Source of the DNA: Gammaproteobacteria bacterium
Lineage (GTDB): Bacteria; Pseudomonadota; Gammaproteobacteria; Francisellales; CACEW01
Reading direction: 5' to 3'
Assembly (NCBI GenBank): GCA_028282045.1
Contig: JANQIS010000037.1
Span: 1-5,353, forward strand
Length of the DNA stretch: 5,353 bases
Made by a program: the position numbers and the translations under genes. The stretch's first letter is position 1. Each line of letters begins with the position of its first letter. Shown piece by piece: positions 1 through 5,353 of the stretch. A model generated the notes under the pieces. It saw only the letters and a program-made list of their open reading frames with translations, was not told the DNA's origin and ran no database searches.

Positions 1-139
1 TGGAAGACAATGCACCGGCACCAATGGCCCAAATAATATTAGACCCTCCCGTCTGGCTTAGGGCATACAATACCACTGCAATAAAAATCACTGCCACCAT
101 CGGCTGCCAGATCATTGCCATACGGTGTGAACACATCAT
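1..139 (-). CDS. N-terminus of a membrane protein, possibly HPP-like (partial)
   Basis: An open minus-strand frame starts at ATG 139 (a second ATG follows at once) and runs off the left edge after 46 codons. An in-frame TAG just upstream limits the start to this area; no convincing Shine-Dalgarno is seen, and Met7 or Met9 are alternatives. The peptide has one clear hydrophobic segment at about residues 14-26 (PMVAVIFIAVVLYAL), then a loop, then GSNIIWAIGAGALSS entering a second segment. That pattern recalls the start of HPP-family integral membrane proteins, which carry a conserved small-residue-rich second helix, but the HPP motif itself is not in view, so the family is a guess. It begins 44 bp after the transporter stop on the same strand and could be co-transcribed with it. 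The opposite-strand frame over this region is taken as a shadow. Confidence 0.5.
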   Translation of the reverse strand, partial: MMCSHRMAMIWQPMVAVIFIAVVLYALSQTGGSNIIWAIGAGALSS

Positions 140-183
140 CAACGTATTAGTCCACTATGGTTATCTAAAGAGTTTAGCAGAAC

Positions 184-1451
184 CTATGGTACCAATGTGG
201 TGTGCGATAGTGGTCGATAACGTTTAATACTCAATAGTAATCCCAATAACGCCATAAGCGCACACAGCATCACAATCCAAGCCGGGCTGAGCAGATTGTG
301 TGTGTGATGCAACAATAAGGTTGCCGTTAACGGTGAGAGCCCGGCAAACACAGCAAAACCCAGGTTATAACTCAACGCCACGCCAGAAAAACGAATCTCT
401 GGCGGAAATAGCTCAACGCTCATCGTAGGGAAATTACCGGTAATCAGGCCACACACCAAGCCAATGCCAATAAACCATAGCCAAGGGTGATGATGATGCA
501 CCAGCGCATTATAAAATGGCATCACTAATAATAATAGCAACACTGCACCAATACCCATCAAGCCACGGCGTCCTAACAGATAGTCAGAAATGGCACTAAA
601 AGCAAACGCGGCTAAGGAAAATACCACTACCCCTACAGAAGCCAGGTCACTACTCATATTGGCTGAATAATGTAACACCTTATGCAGATACGATGGCATA
701 TAGAGCAATACTATAGTGACCATTCCGGCACCCGCGCTGACGATGCAAAAGGCCGCTAATGCTTCACGCCAACGATGGCGTAATACACCAGCAATAGAGG
801 TAGACGCTGCAAAGCATTATCTTCTAGTAAATACAGAAATTGCGGTGTCTCTTGTAAGGTTTTGCGGATAAAGTAACTGCCCAACGCCAGCACCCCACCA
901 ATAGCAAAAGCAATACGCCAGCTATATTCCGGAGCAACAGCAAACCCATTTAACAGACTATGCATTAAGTTGCCAAGAATAATACCCAGGTTAATACATA
1001 GAAAAAATGCACCGCAGCCCAGCCCGGGACGCTTAACAAAATGTTCTGCCACAAAGGTTAAACCACCTGGCACCTCACCGCCCAACGATAATCCTTGAAT
1101 CACTCGCAACACGGCAAATAACACTGCTGCCACAACGCCCAGTTGGGCAAAGCCTGGCATTACTGCCATTAGCAGACTACTCGCCCCCATCATAAATACG
1201 GTTAATACAAAGATTTTCTTACGCCCATAGCGATCACCGAAGTGCCCCATGATCACGCCACCGAGCGGCCTGACTAAGTACCCAACAGCAAAAATGACAA
1301 ATGTCTGCAATAACCCTGCCAAGGCACTGGAATCAGGAAAGAATGTATGGCTGATTGAACTGGCAAAAATCGCAAATACAATAAAGTCATAGAATTCCAG
1401 ACAACCGCCCAACCCTGACAGCAATAATATTTTTACCGGTGTATAACGCAT
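184..1451 (-). pseudogene. MHS-family (ProP-like) major facilitator transporter, frameshifted
   Basis: This is an inner-membrane secondary transporter of the metabolite:H+ symporter branch of the MFS, whose members carry proline/betaine, citrate, ketoglutarate and similar solutes; the substrate cannot be read here. The N-terminal frame (756-1451) starts at ATG 1451 and has the family signature GGCLEFYDF at residues 15-23, the MFS loop 2-3 motif GHFGDRYGRKK at 69-79, and RVIQGLSLGGEVPGG at 116-130. The C-terminal frame (184-723) has PPEIRFSGVALSYNLGFAVF, matching the family's second-half signature. The frames join around 781-790: reading GTG TTA CGC CAT instead of GTG TAT TAC GCC gives LPLLLVLRHRWREALAAF, so two surplus bases explain the break and restore a protein of about 421 residues, a normal length. 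As given, the product stops after 231 residues, about half a transporter, so it should be inactive unless this is a sequence error. Confidence 0.85.
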
Positions 1452-1475
1452 AAGTTCTCAATCAAGTTGAAATGA

Positions 1476-1481
1476 TATAAT
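1476..1481 (+). promoter_or_regulatory. candidate -10 box for the methyltransferase gene
   Basis: A perfect TATAAT lies in the 55-bp spacer between two divergent genes, 25 bp before the plus-strand ATG. The best -35 match, TTCTCA at 1455-1460, is weak and only 15 bp away, so the call rests mainly on the -10 hexamer and its position. The spacer must also hold the start signals of the minus-strand transporter; a weak GAGAA lies just upstream of that ATG. Confidence 0.3.
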
Positions 1482-1506
1482 AATGTTTTAGCACAATATT
1501 GCTTTA

Positions 1507-2202
1507 ATGCCAGAACGCAATTACCACATTGAGCCAAATCAAATCGGCATTCACAATAATCTGACAGCGTTAGTGCAAAAGCATCAGGTTCAGCCATTCC
1601 AAAAACCACCTAATCAATTACAACAGACCATTTTTAACAGACTTTCCAGACTGGTTGACCAACAAGGCCGTCCTTTAATTCTTGATTGTGGCTGCGGGGC
1701 AGCAATGAGCACAGTTAGGCTGGCACAACGGTATCCGCATCACCTGATTATTGGCATGGACAAGTCATTGCACCGACTCATGCGCCATGCTCAGTTTAAA
1801 CGCTATCAACAATACGCCTTGGCGCATTGGGATAATATCATCTTAGTGCAGGCCAACTTAGTGGATCAAATGCTGCTGATGACTCAGGCCAACTGGCAAT
1901 TTGATCAACAATACCACTTGTACCCTAACCCCTGGCCCAAGTCTAAACACCTGGCACGCCGTTGGCATGGCCATGCAATTTTCCCCACCTTGATGGCACT
2001 GAGCAAGGTCACTGAAATACGTAGCAATTGGCTTTTATATTTACAGGAATGGCAATATGCCGCGCAGTTATTAGGCTATCAAACCCAAGCGATTGAGGCT
2101 TATCAGAGCAATACACCGCTTACCCATTTTGAAACTAAGTATTTAGCCGCTGGTGAGCCGATATATCGGTTGCGCTCTTGGCTACCAATCTCACATTTCT
2201 AA
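1507..2202 (+). CDS. TrmB-family SAM-dependent methyltransferase
   Basis: This 231-residue protein belongs to the family of tRNA (guanine-N7)-methyltransferases, which use S-adenosylmethionine to make m7G46 in tRNA. Visible features are the SAM-binding motif I LILDCGCGAAMSTVRLAQ (57-74), a following acidic residue in GMDKS (83-87) expected to contact SAM ribose, the TrmB substrate motif as YPNPWPKSKHLARRW (139-153), and a C-terminal THFETKYLAAGEPIYRL (206-222) that matches the family's T-x-F/Y-E...G closing motif. It departs from canonical TrmB in two places: the Asp of the FPDPW motif is Asn (YPNPW), and the usual TDxxxY stretch is replaced by LQEWQYA. It may therefore be a paralogue with another substrate, or a weak enzyme, and trmB is not assigned. 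The ATG at 1507 has no obvious Shine-Dalgarno but no better start precedes the SAM fold. It is transcribed alone, divergent from the transporter. Confidence 0.85.
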   Translation: MPERNYHIEPNQIGIHNNLTALVQKHQVQPFQKPPNQLQQTIFNRLSRLVDQQGRPLILDCGCGAAMSTVRLAQRYPHHLIIGMDKSLHRLMRHAQFKRYQQYALAHWDNIILVQANLVDQMLLMTQANWQFDQQYHLYPNPWPKSKHLARRWHGHAIFPTLMALSKVTEIRSNWLLYLQEWQYAAQLLGYQTQAIEAYQSNTPLTHFETKYLAAGEPIYRLRSWLPISHF

Positions 2203-2209
2203 TCATTCA

Positions 2210-2386
2210 TTAGTTTTTATCTATCAAGAATGGATTGCTGCTACCTGGCAGATAGGCTTGATACGCATCTTCGCGTGACAAGGGTTGCAACAAGCCACCG
2301 GCTTGCTCAAGTTGAAAAACGTATGAACGTAATTCATTAGCAGTACGGGCTTGGCGTAATCCGCCGCCTTTCTTCGTGGGATGAAA
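2210..2386 (-). pseudogene. C-terminal remnant of an unidentified gene
   Basis: One minus-strand frame is open for 58 codons from just after an in-frame TGA at 2387-2389 to TAA at 2210-2212. It has no start codon near its upstream end. The translation looks like real protein rather than a shadow: an amphipathic helix ANELRSYVFQLEQAGG, then LLQPLSREDAYQAYLPG, ending NPFLIDKN. I do not recognise the family. Other frames here give less protein-like sequence, including one with several Cys and scattered Met. It converges tail to tail with the methyltransferase gene, with stops 8 bp apart, as two genuine genes often do. Its upstream end meets the broken toxin remnant at about 2387-2416, so the 5' part was probably removed in the same event. 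Confidence 0.45.
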
Positions 2387-2416
2387 TCAAACATTACGCA
2401 AGACAATCCGGACTGA

Positions 2417-2542
2417 ACAGGGTCGAACTTGTACACTGTTCGATTAAGCCGAGCTTATAGGGCAATATACGTAGAACAAGGAAGTAATGATATTTTACTA
2501 AATTACATTGAGGTAATAGAGGTGAACAAGCATGAGTATTAA
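2417..2542 (+). pseudogene. RelE-like toxin, C-terminal fragment
   Basis: From 2417 one frame reads NLYTVRLSRAYRAIYVEQ, then DILLNYIEVIEVNKHEY, and stops at TAA 2540-2542. The RLSRAYRAIY strand and the VNKHEY ending are hallmarks of a RelE/HigB-like family of toxins, ribosome-dependent mRNA interferases, which are about 90 residues long. Only about 41 residues remain. An in-frame TGA at 2414-2416 precedes them, and the DNA further upstream gives no recognisable toxin N-terminus in any frame. The stop lies 11 bp inside the following XRE gene, the usual toxin-first overlap in such operons. The fragment lacks the N-terminal half, so an active toxin is not expected. Identity is inferred from motif memory plus the adjacent antitoxin. 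Confidence 0.75.
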
Positions 2543-2870
2543 AGCATCTGAACAGATTAAACAAATTACTGGATTATCACTTACTATTGGGGGGCTGTTA
2601 AAAAGCATTCGTGAAGGTGAAAAACTATCCCAGCAAGAAATGGCCTGCAAGCTGGGTGTATCGAAGCAATATATATCCTCTCTTGAAAGAGGTCTAAGCA
2701 CAATTAGCCCTAAGCAAGCACAAAAATTCGCGAGAACTCTTCAACACTCTGAGCCTGTTTTTATCAAACTTGCGCTTCAAGATGAGTTAAACAAGTACAA
2801 TTTAAAATATATTGTTGATATTCATCACTTACAATCTTCACCTGAGCGCCAGCACCCTCTTCCACTTTAG
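2532..2870 (+). CDS. XRE-family antitoxin, orphaned
   Basis: This 112-residue protein is a helix-turn-helix DNA-binding antitoxin of the kind that pairs with RelE-like toxins and represses its own operon. After an N-terminal arm (KASEQIKQITGLSLTIGG), the XRE domain spans about residues 22-75, with the core QQEMACKLGVSKQYISSLERG at 34-54 covering the scaffold and recognition helices. The domain is followed by a helical tail (VFIKLALQDELNKYN) that probably meets the toxin or mediates dimerisation. The start is well supported: AGAGGTG at 2518-2524 sits 7 nt before ATG, and the toxin fragment overlaps it by 11 bp. The gene is intact while its toxin is truncated, so it may persist as a plain regulator or as decaying DNA. 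The last residues (about 100-112, PERQHPLPL) look unstructured. A terminator follows 38 bp downstream. Confidence 0.85.
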   Translation: MSIKASEQIKQITGLSLTIGGLLKSIREGEKLSQQEMACKLGVSKQYISSLERGLSTISPKQAQKFARTLQHSEPVFIKLALQDELNKYNLKYIVDIHHLQSSPERQHPLPL

Positions 2871-2908
2871 TAAACCTCTGGCTTGGCGACACGACTATCT
2901 ATAATAAA

Positions 2909-2939
2909 AAACCACCTTGCGGTGGTTTAGTGTTTTTTT
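2909..2939. terminator. bidirectional Rho-independent terminator
   Basis: An 8-bp perfect stem AAACCACC / GGTGGTTT closes a TTGC tetraloop and is followed on the plus strand by AGTG and seven T (2933-2939). On the minus strand the same stem is followed by a run of T (complement of 2903-2910). It can therefore end the antitoxin transcript from the left and the small minus-strand ORF from the right. Confidence 0.85.
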
Positions 2940-2951
2940 ATTGCTATCGCA

Positions 2952-3044
2952 TTAATATCGATAGGTATATAAGCGACTGATTTTCTCACCATACGCATCA
3001 AAACGTTGGTATAGTATTTTTTTCATGTCTTTTAGTGTTTTCAT
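2952..3044 (-). CDS. small basic ORF of unknown function (30 aa)
   Basis: A 30-codon frame starts at ATG 3044 with a very strong Shine-Dalgarno, AGGGGAG (complement of 3050-3056), 5 nt upstream. Its stop lies 12 bp before a terminator that also works on the minus strand, and a plausible promoter lies upstream, so the complete set of expression signals is present. The peptide has eight Lys/Arg against three acidic residues and five Tyr, beginning MKTLKDMKKILYQRF and ending SRLYTYRY. It has no membrane segment or signal peptide. An in-frame ATG at 3089 would add 15 residues but has no comparable ribosome site. I do not recognise the family. It could be a genuine small protein, a leader peptide, or the tail of a lost gene. 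Confidence 0.5.
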   Translation of the reverse strand: MKTLKDMKKILYQRFDAYGEKISRLYTYRY

Positions 3045-3087
3045 CGTTTCTCCCCTCGTAATGAATTTGCCACCATTGACACAGGCC

Positions 3088-3115
3088 ATCGTAACAAACT
3101 TACCTTATCAGACAA
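3088..3115 (-). promoter_or_regulatory. candidate promoter for the small ORF
   Basis: On the minus strand TTGTCT (complement of 3110-3115) and TACGAT (complement of 3088-3093) are separated by 16 bp; each matches four of six sigma-70 consensus bases. It would start transcription roughly 35 nt before the small ORF's ATG. Moderate to weak by sequence alone. Confidence 0.3.
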
Positions 3116-3145
3116 CTGCCCGCTGACGTGACAGCACCTAACCTG

Positions 3146-3157
3146 CTGAAATTTCAG
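3146..3157. repeat. 12-bp perfect palindrome, possible operator
   Basis: CTGAAATTTCAG is its own reverse complement. It sits in non-coding DNA about 30 bp upstream of the candidate promoter of the small ORF. Such a site could bind a dimeric regulator, but a single 12-mer in AT-rich DNA can also arise by chance. Confidence 0.35.
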
Positions 3158-3250
3158 AAAATCTATTTAAAGCACTTTTTTTAATTGGTTTTTATGCTTA
3201 TGTTTTCACATTATTATGCACCTACCCTGGATATGGGACAGCGTATATAG

Positions 3251-3547
3251 CTAGTCCAGTGCTAATGATTCCCAATGGTTTGCTGCAGTAGCAGAGTCAG
3301 TAGCATCTTGCGCTAAAGGCCCCTCAACAAGAGGGTTAAGGAAGCTAAGTGCCTGGCAAGGCTTACTCGCGTCCAGGGATGATGTTGGATATTCTGCCGA
3401 CCGTTTTTCAACACTGCGACGGTAACGATCTAAAGATCCCCGCCAAACTTTAGCTTCTCGCTTCAATGTTGCACTATCACATGACCCGGCCGTGACATCA
3501 CTTATAGTATCGGATAAAGAACTGAAATGTTGATCAAAGTCAGACAA
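3251..3547 (-). CDS. unknown ORF, perhaps the C-terminal part of the large upstream gene
   Basis: A 98-codon frame follows the large locus with an 8-bp overlap. Its only start there is TTG at 3547, with no clear ribosome site and an in-frame TAA a few codons further upstream. The peptide is hydrophilic and Ser/Ala/Asp-rich (DFDQHFSSLSDTISD near the start, then a basic stretch KREAKVWRGSLDRYRRSVEKR at about 29-49, ending SATAANHWESLALD), with no membrane segment or known domain. Removing one base from the A4 or AAATTT run at 3546-3556 would fuse it to the preceding frame, giving KLISNLSDFDQHFSS at the join. I therefore think it may be the tail of a single protein of about 594 residues broken by a frameshift, rather than a separate gene. 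A translationally coupled second gene remains possible. Confidence 0.5.
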   Translation of the reverse strand: MSDFDQHFSSLSDTISDVTAGSCDSATLKREAKVWRGSLDRYRRSVEKRSAEYPTSSLDASKPCQALSFLNPLVEGPLAQDATDSATAANHWESLALD

Positions 3548-5037
3548 ATTTGAAAATTAGTTTCAGATTCATAGATGCACTAAAATGATATTGTGTCAGC
3601 AACTCTGTTTTAATTGCTTCTAACCGGTTCACAATGCTCTCATAGTCAAGGTCATAACCATCGCTCTCATGGTAGGCACAGCAAATAGCTGAAAGCTCAA
3701 GGTTTAGCTTAAAATTATACACTAAGGGATATTGGCCCTGGTTCACCCCTGATAAGAAATGATCATTAACTTCCCAGACAAAATCCCAAATACGCCTGAC
3801 GTTAAAATGTAGTTGATCTATGAACCCACCTAACTCTTTAAAGTCATCATAATACTTAGCAAAATGCTCTCTTTTGACCTGTGCTAATGTTCCCCACAGC
3901 AGTTGAGCACAATGTATAATGGCAAATAATGCGCCAACCGCCTCATGATTGATAATCATCGCAGATGACATACGCACAATATCTTCTTTGGAGTACAAGT
4001 CATCTTTTGCTTGCATACGCCTGGGACGTTGAAAAATATTCTTACTAATGCTTTCCAAGTCTGCATTCATGCTGCGTAATATTGGTTGTTTCAATTTGAT
4101 ATAGCGCAACGCATCCTCATCTTTTGTTTCAGCATGAAATACATTTTTTATTTCGACTGCGCTAAAACACTGCTGAACCATATCTGCCAATCTAGTTAAA
4201 ACGTCAACAAGGTGCTCATTATCTTGCTTGATTGCTCTTCGTTGAGCAGGGGTATATTGCCTTACTGCACTCTGTGTAGCACTGGTTACCCGAGCAGGCA
4301 TTGGCGGTAGATCGGATAGTATTGCATCTATATCTTCTTCACCACCTGGCGTACTTGGCCCTTGCTGCCTGGGTCTTTTCTTTGGCTTTGCTCCTTTGCG
4401 TGGCCTGCTTTTATGTTTAGCTGAGGTGGTTTGAACAGATTGTGCCGATGCGCTCTCACATGGCATAACTTGCTGTGTCTGTTCCTGCTGTTCTGCTTTT
4501 TCCCTGGCGTGTTCGAGCTCAGGCTCAGGCTGGGAGGTGGCTTGCGACCAACCTTGATCGGGTTTAACTTTTATGCCCTCTTCATTAACGAAGTGAGTTA
4601 AAATGAGTTCTATTTTTCTTCTGGCATCGTTAAGGTATGCCCGACAACGATTATATTCCCTGCCTGTGGCATTCCAAGCCAGATTATCAAAAGCATTTGG
4701 TGCAAAGCTCAGATAAATAGTGCCCAGTGATACACCATCTGTTTCTGTATAGGTCATCGAACAGTTAAACTTCCTTAATATCCGCCGGCCATTATCGGTT
4801 ACCTCTGCAGTTAAATGAAAAGCTCCCCCTATGCCCTTTGAGCAAGTGATGAGGGTTAGTAACCCCGGGCAAACTAAAATAAATACCAACTGTATTGATA
4901 GTATTTTTTATGGTGTAATCACGACCAGTTACTTGATATGAGCATGCATCATCAGCATATCGCTCTAAAAGTGTTGATCTAATAAACCTAATCGGATTAA
5001 TTTTGGCAACAACTTGCCGGTAACCTGCTTCCTGCAT
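3540..5037 (-). pseudogene. large protein of unknown family, frameshifted, effector-like linker
   Basis: Two overlapping minus-strand frames form one gene. The first starts at ATG 5037, with AAGG 9 nt upstream (ATG 5043 or TTG 5046 would sit too close to it), and reads to about residue 71. The second continues from AFHLTAEVTDNGRRILRKF. The switch falls at the C5 run 4825-4829: one base fewer gives LLKGHRGAFHLTAEV and a protein of about 498 residues. In the restored numbering, 1-150 is a mixed globular part (SLGTIYLSFAPNAFDNLAWN); about 165-200 is Q/E/S-rich linker; 206-224 is strongly basic (KHKSRPRKGAKPKKRPRQ), then an acidic GEEDIDAILSDLPPMP; about 255-498 is predicted helical, with AVGALFAIIHCAQLLWGTL and FNVRRIWDFVWEVNDHF. 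No catalytic motif, signal peptide or membrane anchor is evident. It may be a nucleic-acid-binding protein or a secreted effector with a nuclear-localisation-like segment; that is inference. I do not recognise the family. Confidence 0.6.
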
Positions 5038-5176
5038 ATTCATCAACCTTCATGTCTTAAATACGCGTTGGGTTTGTCTCAATTGAATGGTTGCAGAGTG
5101 TCCTGGAATAACGAGGTAGATCGTATCCGTATAAATACGCCATTGCTTATCGATAGCTGTCAAACTTAACTGGCGC

Positions 5177-5205
5177 TTGCGATTTACGTGCAATACGTTG
5201 ATAAT
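5177..5205 (+). promoter_or_regulatory. sigma-70-like promoter of folE
   Basis: TTGCGA at 5177-5182 and GATAAT at 5200-5205 (five of six -10 bases) are separated by the optimal 17 bp, and the ATG lies 31 bp downstream of the -10. The divergent spacer 5047-5236 must also hold the start signals of the large minus-strand gene; I found only weak matches for those (TTGAGA, complement of 5078-5083, with no good -10). Confidence 0.6.
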
Positions 5206-5236
5206 GTGCGCATTTTAGATTTCGTAAGAGTTAACG

Positions 5237-5353
5237 ATGGCAAACACAAAACCGACTGCTACCGAGGCTAAAGAGGCCGTTCGCACACTAATTCGTTGGG
5301 CAGGCGATAACCCTAATCGTGAGGGGTATCGACTAAACCCTCACGATTAGGGT
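5237..5353 (+). CDS. folE: GTP cyclohydrolase I, N-terminus (partial or broken)
   Basis: GTP cyclohydrolase I converts GTP to 7,8-dihydroneopterin triphosphate, the first step of tetrahydrofolate synthesis, in the cytosol. Residues 11-30 read AKEAVRTLIRWAGDNPNREG, a close match to the conserved beginning of FolE proteins (A-V-R-x-L-I-x-W-x-G-D-x-P-x-R-E-G-L), where LLDTPKRV normally follows. ATG 5237 has TAAGAG (5225-5230) 6 nt upstream and a good promoter. After Gly30 the similarity stops abruptly: the frame reads YRLNPHD and ends at TAG 5348. This happens exactly where an inverted repeat begins, so the last 27 bases are probably not genuine folE sequence. The zinc and GTP-binding parts of the enzyme are all beyond the window. 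Confidence 0.75.
5310..5353. repeat. 16-bp perfect inverted repeat at the window end
   Basis: ACCCTAATCGTGAGGG (5310-5325) is repeated as its exact reverse complement at 5338-5353, separated by 12 bp (GTATCGACTAAA). The right arm ends on the last base, so its true length is unknown. The left arm is folE coding sequence, so the right arm is probably a fold-back copy of it. An assembly or library chimera is likelier than a terminator, since there is no T tract and it lies inside the beginning of a gene. Confidence 0.85.

Larger units (their letters stand above)
3045..3250. other. intergenic region
   Basis: Between the small ORF and the downstream end of the large minus-strand locus I see no further credible gene. 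It holds the small ORF's ribosome site and candidate promoter, a 12-bp palindrome, and an AT-rich stretch with a run of T at 3176-3182 that lacks a convincing stem for a terminator. A 21-codon plus-strand frame from ATG 3061 has no ribosome site. Confidence 0.6.

Noticed and set aside
24..227. 67-codon plus-strand frame
   Set aside because: It runs antisense to the membrane protein start and the transporter end, both of which have better protein-like translations; no ribosome site.
2224..2436. 70-codon minus-strand frame over the junction
   Set aside because: It overlaps two better-supported remnants in other frames and has an unusual Cys/Met-rich composition without a domain.
2341..2460. 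Plus-strand frame reading WDEIKHYARQSGLNRVELVHC
   Set aside because: It looks protein-like but has no start, ends at a TAG at 2458-2460, and competes with the toxin frame that has the family motifs and overlaps the antitoxin correctly.
2498..2701. 67-codon minus-strand frame
   Set aside because: It lies antisense to the toxin end and the XRE antitoxin, whose HTH motif and ribosome site are clear.
3061..3126. 21-codon plus-strand ORF
   Set aside because: No ribosome site, and it lies over the minus-strand promoter and leader of the small ORF.
4890..5046. Separate small gene ending at 4792
   Set aside because: Its sequence continues smoothly in the next frame after one base is removed from a homopolymer, so it is treated as the N-terminus of the large gene.
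1..5353. CRISPR array, tRNA or rRNA gene, or insertion sequence
   Set aside because: No spaced direct repeats, cloverleaf, rRNA-like sequence, transposase motif or terminal repeats were seen by eye on either strand.

Overview
The window looks like a piece of a moderately AT-rich proteobacterial chromosome, most likely a gammaproteobacterium. The basis is a ProP-like MHS transporter, a TrmB-family methyltransferase, a toxin fragment ending in VNKHEY with its XRE antitoxin, and a folE start. A host-associated lineage (Legionellales-like) is only a guess, from the transporter type, the gene decay and one large effector-like gene of unknown family. The last bases fold back exactly at the window end, so this may be a whole short contig rather than a slice of a finished genome.

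Left third (1-1451, minus strand): the start of a membrane protein (possibly HPP-like) follows an MHS-family major facilitator transporter that is split by a frameshift near 781-790. A short divergent spacer separates the transporter from a plus-strand TrmB-family methyltransferase gene (1507-2202).

Middle (2203-3250): a scar of gene decay. A 58-codon C-terminal gene remnant on the minus strand abuts, head to head, the C-terminal half of a RelE-like toxin on the plus strand. An intact overlapping XRE antitoxin follows, so the toxin appears lost and the antitoxin orphaned. A bidirectional terminator closes this unit and also serves a 30-codon minus-strand ORF with a very strong ribosome binding site. 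About 200 bp of intergenic DNA with a perfect 12-bp palindrome follows.

Right third (3251-5353): a minus-strand gene of unknown family occupies 3.25-5.04 kb. Its reading frame is interrupted at least once, at a C5 tract, and possibly twice. Restored, the protein would have about 498 residues, or about 594 if the downstream 98-codon frame belongs to it. It has an N-terminal globular part, a Q/E-rich and then strongly basic linker, and a helical C-terminal half. Divergent from it, a well-spaced promoter precedes the start of folE (GTP cyclohydrolase I), which is lost after 30 recognisable residues in a 16-bp inverted repeat at the very end.

No complete multi-gene system is visible. The most notable points are the unknown frameshifted protein, the toxin-loss scar, the small ORF, and the number of frame interruptions, which points either to genome reduction or to indel errors in the assembly.
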